64,000 nt of DNA from SURF-21 sp964510515. GTDB taxonomy: Bacteria > Actinomycetota > Geothermincolia > Geothermincolales > RBG-13-55-18. The translations under genes and the position numbers were made by a program. Under the pieces are notes generated by a model, which was not told the origin of the DNA, searched no databases, and worked only from the letters and a program-made list of their open reading frames with translations. The stretch covers positions 1 to 64,000 of the forward strand of contig CAZEAU010000004.1 of the NCBI GenBank assembly GCA_964510515.1, in the 5' to 3' direction. Each line of letters starts with the position of its first letter. Positions within the stretch are counted from its first letter, which is position 1. Shown piece by piece: positions 9,083 through 19,260 of the stretch.

Positions 9083-12000
9083 TCAGCGCCGTTCCGTCTC
9101 CGCATAGGAGAGCGATGCCGTGTTGGATAGGGCGGAGAGGTTGCCCGCCTCGTCCCTGGCCTGCAGCGCGAAATAATAGACCGTCCCCTCGCGCGGAGCG
9201 CTGAAAGGAAACCCCTCCAGCACGTATTCCTGGTGGCTCCCCGCCGGCGCGGGCAGGGGTTTGCCCGCGTTCAAGGGGATGGCGTTCTTCCAGTTCCCGG
9301 GGTCGATAGGGGCGGCGGAGAAGCGTATCTCGTAACACATGGCCTGCCCGAGGCGGCCGTCGCCGCCGGGCGCCGTCCAGGCGAGGCGTACGCCTTGTGC
9401 TTTCTCCCCGCGCAGTGTGGCCTCCACCGCGAGGTCCACGACCCGTCCCGGCCGCGAGGCATCGCACGCCAGGCATCCCGTATTCCAGCCGTCGTGCCCG
9501 TGCTGCGGCCAGTCGGCCGCTGCGCTCACCTCGGCGGGCGTCCTCCAGACGAAAAGCCATCCCTCGCGCGTGCCCGCGGCCACCTCCCTCCACCCGTCGC
9601 CGTCGTGGTCGCCCACGGCGGGTGTGCCCACGCAGCTCCCGGCGATGAACCTCGGCCAACCCGCGGGCTCCCTCCCGTCCGCGCCAACGGCGTGCAGGTC
9701 GCGCCCGCACCCCCCGGCCAGTATCTCCTGCGCGCCGTCTCCATCGACATCCGCCACGGCGGGAGAGGCCGCGCCGCCGCCGAGCTCCGCGGGAAAGGAG
9801 GCGAGCATGCCTCCCTGGTCGCACCAGGCCGAGACGGCGCCCCCGCACCCGGCCTGGTCCGCGGGCAGGTTCATGTCTGTCACCCTCCCCAGGCCCGTGG
9901 TGGAGGTGACGAAGGAGAGCCCGCCCGCCCCCAGCGCCGCGAAGCAGCTGCCGCCCCCCGCGAGCTGGAGGTCGCCACATCCCGATACGCCGCCGTCGTC
10001 CCCGCGCTGCAGGCCCAGGGGAAGCCGCAGCTCGTCGCAGCCCAGAAAGGAGGTGCCGTCCGCGTTGAGCAGGAAGGCGGCTCCCCCCACCGCCGAGACC
10101 CCTATCTCCAGGCCACCGTCGCCGTCCAGGTCGGCGATGGCCGCCGTCGCCTTCACGCCCTGCCCGGCGCCGCACCGCATCTCCGGCACGGCAACGGCCA
10201 GCCTCACCGGCCACCCCGGCAAATAGGCCTGGGCGGGGATCGCGCCCTCGGCGGGCGAGGCTCCCTCCTCCAGGCCGTGGGCGACGCCGTCACGGTGGAG
10301 GGCATAGACGCGGACATTGTGGGGATCGAACCAGCCGGGGGGGGCGGCGGCAAGGTCGAGGGTGCGCGCGGAGGCGTTGAAGACCTCGCCCGCGTACATT
10401 TCTCCGCTCGCGCAGACCACCTCCAGCGCCCCGTCCCCGTCGAGGTCGGCGGCGCAGAGGCTGCTCGGGGCCGGGCCCCCCGCGGGCAGGGACGCGGCAT
10501 CGGCGAACTCGCACCTGTGGGTAAGCGGGTCCAGGGAGGCGACCTTTGCGGGGTCCGCCAGCTTCACCGGCCACCCCTCGACCGCCTCGCCGTCGGCATG
10601 CCAGGCATATACGTGCCGGTCCAGGCAGGCGGCGATTATCTCCAGGCTCCCATCGGCGGAGGCGTCCAGGTTGCACAGCACCGGCCCGCGCGGGAACCCC
10701 CGCTGCAGGCGGTTCCCGGCGTCGAGGGCGTGTATTCTGTCGGGGACGAAGCGCGCCGCATGCCACTCGTCGGGGAGCGCTCCCTCCGCCCACCATTCCC
10801 CGCGCTCGGGGATGGAGTAGAGGGGATTGGAGCGCACCGGGAAGCCGGGCAGGGGCCGCCCGCGCGCGTCCCAGGCGTGTATCCTCCCCTGCATGTCCCC
10901 CGCCACCACCTCGAGGGTGCCGTCGTGGTCCAGGTCCCCGACCGCCGGCGTCCCGATGATGGAGGCGTAGGCGGTAGCGGTGACCGCGCCGGACACGAAA
11001 GCCTCGGAGCCCACGTGCAGGGGCAGGGGCGTCGCGTGCACCGGCCAGCCCGGCAATTCGCTCCCGTCGGACTTGAAGGCGTGCACCACACCGTCGTCCG
11101 TGGCCACGATGAGCTCGTCCGTGCCGTCGCCGTCCAGGTCGGCGAAACGTGGCGAGGCCGATATCCCCGCCTCCAGGCGCAGGGGCGCCCCGGCAAAGGC
11201 GTCGGGGTCGTGGAAGCAGAAGGCGGTCACGCGGTCCTCGCCCCAGTTCCCACGGTCGTCCCGCACCCTTACCCTCACGGTGAAGGCGTAGCGGTTGGGG
11301 TCGCCCTCTCCTCCCCGCCCCTGTAGCGTCTCCATGACCCGCGCGTAGACCTCCCCCAGGTCCAGGGCGGCCAGGACCCCTTCCACGGGCCGGTACAGCG
11401 AGCCGCCCTCTCCTGCCGTTATCCACTCCTCCTCCGCGGGGTCCCGGCCCGGACCCCACTCCACGGTGAAGCTGAAGGAGTCGGCGCGCACGGCGGCGAC
11501 CCTGCCGGTTATCTGCAGGGCGACACTTCCCGGGTTGAGCGGTTCGAACCACGCGGGCGAGGCTATCTCCGCCTCGGGGGGTATGCGCCCCCGCTCCACC
11601 GCCGTGACCGCCTCCCAGGCGTTGACGCGCCCGTAGCCGAAATAAGGATCCCAGCCCGCGTGGGAAGGATAGCGCCGCGACGGCCCGATGAGCGCATCGA
11701 GGTCCCCGAAGGAGGTGGCGTAAGCGCAGGGGGAGAAGTCCACGTCGTCCGCGGTCATGGCCATGACCTGCTTGACCTCGCAGGCCGATAGCGGCGTCTC
11801 CAGTCCCGGGTATCTCCACATCTCGCCGCGCCGCACCTTGTTCTCGGCGGCGGAATAGACGAGGGCGGCTATGCCCGCCAGCCTGGCGGCCGCGCCCGAG
11901 GAATGCCCGTCGGAGGGCACGCACACCATGCTTGCGGCCCCGTGAGCGGTCTCGCCCCCCAGGTAGAGATAGGAGGGGGGGAATTGCCGCGCGCGGGGGC

Positions 12001-13042
12001 CGGAGGCGTATTTCTGCACCGCGTTGGCCCTTATGGCGTGCCGGTATGCGGCAGGATAGCTGTCGCCTTCCGACCCCCCGACCTCGGCGGAGGCAACCAC
12101 CGCCACCCCGCGGGAAGAGGCGTAAAGGACGGCCTCGCGGGCCAAGGAGGTATTGTTCGCTCCCGCCAGGGCCGCCTGCACCACGCTGGCGCCGGCATCG
12201 ACTGCGAAGACCACCCCCTGGGCGAAGGCGTTCATATCGGCGGCGAAGGAGTCGCCCACCCTCACCGGCAGGAGCATGGCGTTGGGACACACCCCCGGTA
12301 TGCCGGAGCCGTTATTGGCCTCGGCGCCCGACCACATGGCCCCGGCGGTGCCGTGGCCGTCGCCCACCTCGTCCCAGGGGTCGTTGTCATCTTCCAGAAA
12401 ATCCCACCCACAGATATCGTCCACGTAGCCGTTGCCGTCGTCGTCCTCGCCGTTGGAGAAGGTCCAGATGATGTCCTGGGGGTCGATGACTCCGTTGCCG
12501 TTGAGATCCGAGACCCGCGGGTCCCCCGCGTAATCGTCCACGTTGAAGACGCCGTCGCCGTTGGCGTCCCAGCACTCGGCCCCCTGGGGCGGGGGCAGCT
12601 CGCCCGGGTTGAGGCAGCACTTGCGCGCCAGCTCGCCCATGGCCGCGGCGTCCCCCCACCTCATCCCGGTGTCGAGAACGGCGATGACCACGTCCGGCCT
12701 TCCCGTGGTGACGCTCCACGCCCGGTCCACGCTCGCCCCGGTTATCCCCCCCAGCTCGCGGCGGTCGAGGCCGGGGTGGAAGAGGCCGATGAGGGCGTGG
12801 TAGAGCGTGGCCCCGCACTCGCTGCTGTATTTCCAATAGTCGTCGTCTGTGGGCAGATAATCGTCCGGCGGCACGGAGCTGTATGCGTACTGCTCGTATC
12901 GCGCCGGGTCCTGGTGGGGGGGGTGCCGGGGCCAGGGCGCGTCCGCGACGGCGCAGGTTCCGGACAGGACCAGCACGGCCACGAGCAACGCCCCCGCAAC
13001 GCTCGCGGGCGCGCCTTGTGCATGGCTGCGGCGTCTTCTCAT
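9083..13042 (-). CDS. Secreted subtilase (S8) with calcium-binding insert, FG-GAP propeller and Fn3-like tail
   Basis: 1319 residues from ATG 13042 (AAGGAAAGGGAAC precedes; the frame opens further up but without a signal). Signal peptide at 1-34. Subtilisin triad: Asp124 (IAVLDTGM), His230 (GDGHGTAG), Ser382 (HSSGAAARLAG, where most subtilases have GTSxAxP). Between Asp and His lies an insert of dockerin/EF-hand-like calcium loops (DANGDGVFNVDD, DLNGNGVIDPQD, DDDGNGYVDD). Then about seven FG-GAP repeats (ADLDGDG..E motifs) that should form a beta-propeller, and a C-terminal fibronectin-III-like domain. A large cell-surface or secreted protease; substrate unknown. Confidence 0.9.
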   Translation of the reverse strand: MRRRRSHAQGAPASVAGALLVAVLVLSGTCAVADAPWPRHPPHQDPARYEQYAYSSVPPDDYLPTDDDYWKYSSECGATLYHALIGLFHPGLDRRELGGITGASVDRAWSVTTGRPDVVIAVLDTGMRWGDAAAMGELARKCCLNPGELPPPQGAECWDANGDGVFNVDDYAGDPRVSDLNGNGVIDPQDIIWTFSNGEDDDGNGYVDDICGWDFLEDDNDPWDEVGDGHGTAGAMWSGAEANNGSGIPGVCPNAMLLPVRVGDSFAADMNAFAQGVVFAVDAGASVVQAALAGANNTSLAREAVLYASSRGVAVVASAEVGGSEGDSYPAAYRHAIRANAVQKYASGPRARQFPPSYLYLGGETAHGAASMVCVPSDGHSSGAAARLAGIAALVYSAAENKVRRGEMWRYPGLETPLSACEVKQVMAMTADDVDFSPCAYATSFGDLDALIGPSRRYPSHAGWDPYFGYGRVNAWEAVTAVERGRIPPEAEIASPAWFEPLNPGSVALQITGRVAAVRADSFSFTVEWGPGRDPAEEEWITAGEGGSLYRPVEGVLAALDLGEVYARVMETLQGRGGEGDPNRYAFTVRVRVRDDRGNWGEDRVTAFCFHDPDAFAGAPLRLEAGISASPRFADLDGDGTDELIVATDDGVVHAFKSDGSELPGWPVHATPLPLHVGSEAFVSGAVTATAYASIIGTPAVGDLDHDGTLEVVAGDMQGRIHAWDARGRPLPGFPVRSNPLYSIPERGEWWAEGALPDEWHAARFVPDRIHALDAGNRLQRGFPRGPVLCNLDASADGSLEIIAACLDRHVYAWHADGEAVEGWPVKLADPAKVASLDPLTHRCEFADAASLPAGGPAPSSLCAADLDGDGALEVVCASGEMYAGEVFNASARTLDLAAAPPGWFDPHNVRVYALHRDGVAHGLEEGASPAEGAIPAQAYLPGWPVRLAVAVPEMRCGAGQGVKATAAIADLDGDGGLEIGVSAVGGAAFLLNADGTSFLGCDELRLPLGLQRGDDGGVSGCGDLQLAGGGSCFAALGAGGLSFVTSTTGLGRVTDMNLPADQAGCGGAVSAWCDQGGMLASFPAELGGGAASPAVADVDGDGAQEILAGGCGRDLHAVGADGREPAGWPRFIAGSCVGTPAVGDHDGDGWREVAAGTREGWLFVWRTPAEVSAAADWPQHGHDGWNTGCLACDASRPGRVVDLAVEATLRGEKAQGVRLAWTAPGGDGRLGQAMCYEIRFSAAPIDPGNWKNAIPLNAGKPLPAPAGSHQEYVLEGFPFSAPREGTVYYFALQARDEAGNLSALSNTASLSYAETERR

Positions 13043-13142
13043 GTTCCCTTTCCTTGTTCCCCGTAAGGCCCGTACACCTTTGTATACCTTTATACAGGGG
13101 GCGGCGCCGTCCGCCCGAGGATAGGTACTGGCGTATATGCCC

Positions 13143-14216
13143 TCAGCGCGGCTCGAACACGAGGCGGAGGGTGTCGGCCTCCTCATTTATGGACGCCACG
13201 CGCAGTTCCTGGCCGAGCGATGCCTCTATTATGCCGCATATCCTCCCCGCGAGCAGGACACCGTTGTAGGGGTCCTTGACCGACACCGTCCACGTCTTTC
13301 CCTGCTGGTCGGCCTGCGTCACCCTGCCCCAGCCCCGGTAGGGGAAATTGCCCAGGCATTCCCGCGGGTCGCTGTGCGGGCGCGCGCCTCCGGCCTCCGC
13401 TCCGCCGCCATCGCAGCGGTGCAGCGAGCGCGAGTACTGATGGGAGATATCGACCATGCTCTCCTCCACGTCCTCCCCCAGCTCCGCCACCAGCATACGG
13501 AGCACCGCAGTGATGCCGCGCGTGTTGTTGAAACAATAGCGCCTCTTCGAGTTCCTGTCCTCGATACGGCATCCCTCGGTGTCCCAGGCGAAGAGTCCGC
13601 CCACCCCCTGCGGCGCTCCGCATTCCCCGCAGAGCTCGCCCTCCAGCTCGCCGCTCACGTGCTTTCCGGCGTAGTCGTCCGCCTCCTCGATGAGCCCGTT
13701 CACCGCCGCGAAGCCCCGCGAGGGGAATGCCCTTATCACGCCCTCGTGCTCGCCGCCCTCCCAGGTCGCCATGTGTTCGCGCCCCGTCACCGCGTCGGCG
13801 ACGCCCGCGACATCGCCGCAGAGCAGGGGTATGGAGTAGGGTTCTTTCACCCGGATGACCTTCTCCTCGCCGTCGACCTTCTCAAAGTCCACCATGGCGA
13901 CGCCCCAGATGCGGATGGGGTAGAGCATCATGTTGTAAAGCTCCTCTTCGGGGGGGAGCTCGCCGCGCGAATTCCCGAGGAAGCCCAGCAGCGCGCCCAT
14001 GTACTCCCTGGCATCGTGATACTTGCCCCGGGCGACAATGGAGCCGATATCGTAATCCATCATCTCGGACAGGGAACGGAAGAGAAAGCCGAGCTCTTCG
14101 ACGTCGAAAAAGGTGCCCTTGATATGGGGCGGAAATCTCCCGTTTATGGAGCCTCCCGCATGCCATATGTTCCCCCTGGTTATCCCGACGGGTACGCCGC
14201 AAACCCCGCAATACAC
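13143..14216 (-). CDS. Unrecognised protein, two tandem CxxC-headed modules
   Basis: 357 residues from GTG 14216 behind GGGAGGG. It is built from two related halves: the first opens CGVCGVPVG and ends near 'YPIRIWGVAMVD...VKEPYSIPLLCGDVAGVADAVTG', the second opens CGECGAPQG near residue 195 and ends 'FPYRGWGRVTQ...VKDPYNGVLLAGRICGIIEASLG'. CxxC heads suggest zinc or iron-sulfur binding; the shared WG...VK-P-Y...G-I/A-E pattern suggests a ligand-binding fold. I do not recognise the family. No signal peptide, so probably cytoplasmic. It stands alone between the protease and the PAS protein. Confidence 0.6.
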   Translation of the reverse strand: MYCGVCGVPVGITRGNIWHAGGSINGRFPPHIKGTFFDVEELGFLFRSLSEMMDYDIGSIVARGKYHDAREYMGALLGFLGNSRGELPPEEELYNMMLYPIRIWGVAMVDFEKVDGEEKVIRVKEPYSIPLLCGDVAGVADAVTGREHMATWEGGEHEGVIRAFPSRGFAAVNGLIEEADDYAGKHVSGELEGELCGECGAPQGVGGLFAWDTEGCRIEDRNSKRRYCFNNTRGITAVLRMLVAELGEDVEESMVDISHQYSRSLHRCDGGGAEAGGARPHSDPRECLGNFPYRGWGRVTQADQQGKTWTVSVKDPYNGVLLAGRICGIIEASLGQELRVASINEEADTLRLVFEPR

Positions 14217-14468
14217 AGCATTCCCTCCCTGCCCTTATGTCCGGCGGGCGCGTTGAGCACCCTGTTTTACCCTCTTACCTGCAAGGCACATGCGCGACCG
14301 AAAGCCTCTCATACATTATTCCACTTCCGAGCGTAAATATGCGAGGCCGAGGAAATACGCCCCGCGCAGCCGTTGCCCGCGCCGTCGAGGGGGCGGTGCC
14401 GAAGCGCGCCGCCGCTTGCCGGGAAGAGCCGCCCGCCCCGGGCGATGAAAGGTCCACAGACCGCGGGC

Positions 14469-15419
14469 TCACGACTGGGAGCCGCGGCTGTAGTTGATGT
14501 TTCTGCGTATTATGGCGCGGAAATGTTCCTCCGAGCGCTTGCGCGCCTCGTCCGCCTGCTTGCGCTCGGTGATCTCGGACATCACCCCGACAAGCCCGGC
14601 CGCCCCGCCCTTCTCCTCGAAGCGGCGGCCCGAGAACTGGACGTAGAAGAACGTGCCGCCCTTGTCCACCATCCTGAACTCGCAGGGATCGCCGGCGCCC
14701 GCGAGCAGCCTGTGGAAACTCTGCATGAATCCGTGCAGGTCGTCGGGGTGGATGAAGCGCATGAAGGAAAGGCCGGTGAGGTCCTCCACCGCATATTGGC
14801 TGATGCGCTCCACGACCGGACTGATGTAGAGCACGTTCCCCCGGATATCGAGGGCCAGGACGACGCCCTGCAGGTTCTCGACCAGAAAGCGGTACCTCTC
14901 CTCGCGGGCACCCGCCGCCCCCTCCTCCCCGCCGAGCACGCCGGCGTCGCGCAGGTTGACCACGATCCCAGCCACGACGGGGTCGTCGAGGAGGTTCCTG
15001 GCCACCGCCTCCGCCTCGAAGCACGAGCCGTCCTTGCGGCGGAAGCGGAAACGCGCCCTCACCGCGCGCCCGGGTTCGGCGGCGCCCGCGGAGAACCTCT
15101 CCCTGACCAGCGGCAGGTCGTCGGGGTGGACGAACTCGAAGGGCTTCATGCTCAGCAGTTCCTGGGGAGGGTAGCCGGTCATGGGCAGCGCCGCCGGGCT
15201 GGCGTAACGCATGCCGGCATCGCGGCTGAGAACCAGGATGAGTTCACAGGCCTTCTCGAGCAGCAGGCGAAAAAAGTCCGGGTGTTGCGACGGCGCGCCC
15301 CCCCCGGCCCGGAGGTGTTCGGCGCTCTCCAGCTCGGCCACGCGCCGGCGCAGCTCCTCCACTTCTTCCGCGACGCTCTTGTCGGCCCGTTCCGCTTTCA
15401 TGCTCTCCGTTTTTCGCAA
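14469..15419 (-). CDS. Double-PAS protein lacking an output domain
   Basis: 316 residues: a short coiled coil (VEELRRRVAELES), PAS1 (residues about 48-165, with FVHPDDLPLVRERF) and PAS2 (about 175-290, FIHPDDLHGFMQSF) each with PAC ends (GIVVNLRD; GVMSEITERKQADEARK). PAS domains bind heme, flavin or small ligands. The sequence then begins what looks like a third PAS (RSEEHFRAIIRRN) and stops after NINYSRGSQS. No kinase or other output follows, so it is either a standalone sensor or the stump of a longer kinase. Confidence 0.8.
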   Translation of the reverse strand: MRKTESMKAERADKSVAEEVEELRRRVAELESAEHLRAGGGAPSQHPDFFRLLLEKACELILVLSRDAGMRYASPAALPMTGYPPQELLSMKPFEFVHPDDLPLVRERFSAGAAEPGRAVRARFRFRRKDGSCFEAEAVARNLLDDPVVAGIVVNLRDAGVLGGEEGAAGAREERYRFLVENLQGVVLALDIRGNVLYISPVVERISQYAVEDLTGLSFMRFIHPDDLHGFMQSFHRLLAGAGDPCEFRMVDKGGTFFYVQFSGRRFEEKGGAAGLVGVMSEITERKQADEARKRSEEHFRAIIRRNINYSRGSQS

Positions 15420-15570
15420 GCGATGTCCGCCCAGTCATATTATCTATCGGAAGAAAGCGCACGGGCTTGAAGGCCCTTGTCCTGCCCGCCCGGGGCCGCG
15501 CGGCTGCTTGCGGCGGCTGCGAGGGGCGGGCGGAAGGCCTCGCTCCCGCCCCCCGCCGCGCCCCCGCCCT

Positions 15571-18500
15571 TCAGGGGTTGAAGGTGTACCCGGAGAGGGT
15601 GTCCCCCGCGGGGCAGGACCCGCGGTACATGCAGTACATGGGCCTCTCCACGATCACCGGACGGTCGCTCATGACCTCGCAGGAGACGTCGTGCTCCGGC
15701 CCCACCACGTCGTTCACCTTCACCGTCACCCGCGTGCCCGGGGGCACGCCGAGCACGTGCTCCCGCTGCGAGGTGTCCTCGAGCATGAAGCGCAGCACCA
15801 CCTCCGCCGCCTCATCCCCGGGGTTCATGAGGCATATCCACTCCTCGAACCCGGAGCGCGTGCAGCCCTCGGCCAGGTACCAGGAGGACCCGGGCTTGCA
15901 CGCTCCCATGGCGTTCGAGCCCTCGTCGATGAGGGAGTTGTAGAGGAAGTACATGGGGCGCTCCACCACGATGGGCAGCCGCGCGGAGACATGCGAGGAG
16001 ACGTCGTGTTGCCGGGCCACGTCGTTGTTGACGTTCACCGTGAAGCGGGAACGCGGGCCCAGCAGGTATTCGCGCTCGATGCGGCCGCCGTCCTCCATGA
16101 CGTAGGTTATCCTCGCGGACGTCTCCCGCTCGTTCGGGTTCTGCAGGCATATCCACTGGTTGAAGCCGGTGCGCGTGCACCCCTCGGCGAAATACCAGTC
16201 GCGCTCGGGCTGCGTCGCGCCCATGACGTTGTGGCCTCCCTCCCACATCCCCTGATAGAGGAAATAGACCGGCCGCTCCGCCACCACGGGGACGTCCGAT
16301 TTCACGCGCATGGATACGTCGTGTTCCTCCCCCACCTCGCCGTTGACCAGCACCGTGCCCCGGCTCCAGGGGGCGACGCGGTATTCTCGCTGCAGCGAGG
16401 CGCCGTTCTCCATCATGTACTCCACCCCCACCAGGGCCTCGCGCCCCCCGGGGTTCTGCAGGCACAGCCAGGTTTCGAAGCCGGCGCGCGTGCACCCCTC
16501 GGCGAAATACCATTCGCCGCAGGGAAAATGCGCCCCCTGGGCGGTATGGCATCCTTTCCAGCAGTGCGCGGCCATGCCCTGGTACTCGAAGTACATGGGG
16601 CGCTCGGAGACGATGGGCCGCGACGACGTGACCTGGATGGACACGTCCTTCCCCGCCCCCACGTCCCCGTTCACATAGACGGTGCTGCGAGAATGCGGCG
16701 CCAGCGAGTAGGTGCGCGCGGAGGCCGCGCCCTGCCCCGCGCCCAGGTAGTAATTGACGGTGACGGACGCCGTCTCCTCCCCCGGGTTCTGCAGGCACAG
16801 CCAGGTATCGAAGCCGGCGCGCGTGCACCCCTCGGCGAAATGGTTGGTCTCGGAGATGTTGTTCCCCACGTACACCGCGACCTCGCCCGCGGCGCTCGCC
16901 TCCGCCTCGTTGCCCGCCGCGTCCCACGCCTTGACCACCACGGCATGGTAGCCGTTTTTCACCGTGGAGGTATCCCAGGCGGCGACCCAGGGAGGGGAGG
17001 TGCGTTCGTCCACCTTCACGCCGTCCACGTAGAAGGCCGCCCTTCCCACCTTGAGGTTATCCTCTATATCCGCCTTGATGGCGACGATGCCGCGCACCCA
17101 GTCGGCCCCCGTGGGCTCCACCACCTTCACCAGCGGCGGCGTCACGTCCTTGTAGAAGAGCACCGGCGCGGTGCGGCACCTCCTTCCCGCCGCATCCCTT
17201 ATCTCCGCCTGCAGGGAATACTGGCCGTCCACGAGGCCCGCCAGGTCGAGGTCCACCGCGCTCTGCGGCCCCCTTGCCAGCAGGATGTCTCCCGCCAGCC
17301 AGGCGATTTCCGCCACCCCCGACCCCTCGTCCCGGCAGGCGGCTTCGGCCCCCATCCTGCTCTGGAAATATATCCCTGGCGAGGGGAGGACGATCTCTCC
17401 CTGCGGGTCGGTGAAGTCCGCCTTGTAGGAGAAGGTTTTCACCCCGGAGGCGTTTCCCGCCCTGTCCACGGCATAATAATGGATGTCGTGCTCTCCCTCG
17501 GGCAGGGCGAAGGGCTGGGAGTAAACGCTCCAGTCCGCCGCATCATCCAGCTTGTAATAAGCGGCCTTCACCCCGGAAAGCGCGTCCTCGGCCAGCACGC
17601 AGGGCCCCGCGCTCGGCTGCGATATATACCAGCCGTTTTCCCCGTCCGGCGCGGATACCTGCAGGGTCACCTTCTCGGGGGGAGTGCGGTCGATGACCAC
17701 GCCGCTGCGGATGTTCTCCGAGACCCGCTCGGCGGTGTCCTTGACCACCACGCGGAAGTCATAAGCGCCTTCCTCGACCGTTTTCCCCGGAAAGCCCTTC
17801 TCCCAGGGCGCGTCCGTATCCCTCGCCCCCTTCGGCCACTCCTTCCAGGCGGTATCGCCGGAGGCACGGTAGTAGAAATCGGCATGCAGTATGCCCGCGT
17901 CGTAATGCTCGCTGTGCGGCGAGAGCAACCAGTCGGCGCTGCGGTTGAAATCGTCGCAGGCGCTGGCGGAGACGGTGAAGTCGGCGTTGTGATAAGGCCC
18001 CGGGTCCAGCATGGAGACGGTGGGGTCGGCGTTGTCCTCCCTCTTGGTGAGGACCTGATTGCGGGGGAAGGCGCCGGTCCCCGCGGAGGCGGCATAGAAC
18101 CTGCCTGCGTCCGCGCAGCAGTCCACGCAGCCGCAATCGCCGTAGGCGACATTGGAATAGAACAGGCCGTTGATGTGATGCCAGGCAGAGTTCTCCCCGC
18201 TGTGAGTGTTTATCTTGCCGGCAACGCCGCGGTTGAGCGAGCCCCCCGACTGGCGATAGACCACAAATATATTGTTATCCCTTGTGCATATCTGCGGATA
18301 TGCAGCATCCAGCCCCAAGTCGGCAACACGATAATGGTTGGGCCAAATGCCATTATAATATCTTCGCGACCATACGGTATGAGTCCCCGTCGCGTCGACG
18401 CCATCGGCCACCACCATCCTGCGCCGGTCGCCGCCGTCCATCCACACCCCCACCTCGGGGTAGGAGAAGTCGGTGCCGCCTCCGGTGGGGATGAGCTCTC

Positions 18501-19257
18501 CGCGCTGCCAGGTGGATCCGGAATCGGTGGTATAGGCCTCCCATATGGGATGCGGGGGGCCGTTGCCATGCTGATAATAGACGTTGGCGTTGGAGGCCGA
18601 GGCGGCCTCGACGCAGGGAAGGGAGGCCGCGATCCCGTCGAGCTGGCCCGAGGGGCAGGAGAGGTGCTCCATGGCCAGGGAGGTCGAGAAGCGGCGGTAA
18701 TAGACCTCGTTCCGCCTCCCCTGGCCCGCGTCGAAGTCGGAGACGTAGGCGGCATGCACCTTGTCCCCGGCGATATGCAGGTGGGCCTCGTAGTTGTTGC
18801 AGGCGGGGTTGGCATCCGTCCAGGTGGTCCAGGTGCTGCCGTTATCCCTCGAGAGCGCGAGCGCCAGGGACCAGCTGGAGCCGGTGTATTCCTTCCAGGA
18901 TACGGCCACCGTGCTGCCCTCCACGGCGATATAGGGGTCCATCGACGCCCTGTCCTTATCCAGGTCCATGTAGCGCATGAAGGACCAGCCCAGGGCGTCC
19001 TTGTCGGAGGCGCGGAAGTAATAGACGTGGGCGCCGTTGTCCGCGACCATGTGCAGGTAACCGTTGCCGTGTCCCATCTGCACATGCCTGGGGTCGTTCG
19101 GCCCCACGGCGCATTCCCCCGTCCACCCCTCGTAGCCCTCCCCCGGTCCGGGATAGGAAAGGGCCGTCCCCGCGGAGACGCCGCATGCGCCCAGGACCAG
19201 GGAGAGCATGAGGGCCGCATACAGCGCCTTTCTCGCCATACCGCGCACTGCCCTCAC
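15571..19257 (-). CDS. Large secreted protein with four tandem WYFAEG repeats
   Basis: 1228 residues with a signal peptide (residues about 8-28). The N-terminal half is a beta-propeller-like region resembling sialidase-type exposed-site analyses (GSTWTTW, GSTWQRGE: Asp-box like motifs) followed by bacterial Ig-like/beta-sandwich segments (DRTPPEK..., DVTPPLVKVVEPTG). The C-terminal half is four repeats of about 120 residues built on WYFAEGCTRxGFxxWLCLQNP ... VNxxVGxxHDVS ... ERPMYFxYxG. The repeat resembles DUF5719-type domains of actinobacterial surface proteins. Probably a surface or matrix protein. The next gene carries one copy of the same repeat. Confidence 0.85.
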   Translation of the reverse strand: MRAVRGMARKALYAALMLSLVLGACGVSAGTALSYPGPGEGYEGWTGECAVGPNDPRHVQMGHGNGYLHMVADNGAHVYYFRASDKDALGWSFMRYMDLDKDRASMDPYIAVEGSTVAVSWKEYTGSSWSLALALSRDNGSTWTTWTDANPACNNYEAHLHIAGDKVHAAYVSDFDAGQGRRNEVYYRRFSTSLAMEHLSCPSGQLDGIAASLPCVEAASASNANVYYQHGNGPPHPIWEAYTTDSGSTWQRGELIPTGGGTDFSYPEVGVWMDGGDRRRMVVADGVDATGTHTVWSRRYYNGIWPNHYRVADLGLDAAYPQICTRDNNIFVVYRQSGGSLNRGVAGKINTHSGENSAWHHINGLFYSNVAYGDCGCVDCCADAGRFYAASAGTGAFPRNQVLTKREDNADPTVSMLDPGPYHNADFTVSASACDDFNRSADWLLSPHSEHYDAGILHADFYYRASGDTAWKEWPKGARDTDAPWEKGFPGKTVEEGAYDFRVVVKDTAERVSENIRSGVVIDRTPPEKVTLQVSAPDGENGWYISQPSAGPCVLAEDALSGVKAAYYKLDDAADWSVYSQPFALPEGEHDIHYYAVDRAGNASGVKTFSYKADFTDPQGEIVLPSPGIYFQSRMGAEAACRDEGSGVAEIAWLAGDILLARGPQSAVDLDLAGLVDGQYSLQAEIRDAAGRRCRTAPVLFYKDVTPPLVKVVEPTGADWVRGIVAIKADIEDNLKVGRAAFYVDGVKVDERTSPPWVAAWDTSTVKNGYHAVVVKAWDAAGNEAEASAAGEVAVYVGNNISETNHFAEGCTRAGFDTWLCLQNPGEETASVTVNYYLGAGQGAASARTYSLAPHSRSTVYVNGDVGAGKDVSIQVTSSRPIVSERPMYFEYQGMAAHCWKGCHTAQGAHFPCGEWYFAEGCTRAGFETWLCLQNPGGREALVGVEYMMENGASLQREYRVAPWSRGTVLVNGEVGEEHDVSMRVKSDVPVVAERPVYFLYQGMWEGGHNVMGATQPERDWYFAEGCTRTGFNQWICLQNPNERETSARITYVMEDGGRIEREYLLGPRSRFTVNVNNDVARQHDVSSHVSARLPIVVERPMYFLYNSLIDEGSNAMGACKPGSSWYLAEGCTRSGFEEWICLMNPGDEAAEVVLRFMLEDTSQREHVLGVPPGTRVTVKVNDVVGPEHDVSCEVMSDRPVIVERPMYCMYRGSCPAGDTLSGYTFNP

Positions 19258-19260
19258 CCC

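Noticed and set aside
9233..11326. Plus-strand frame opposite the subtilase gene
   Set aside because: Antisense to the FG-GAP region; no motif of its own.
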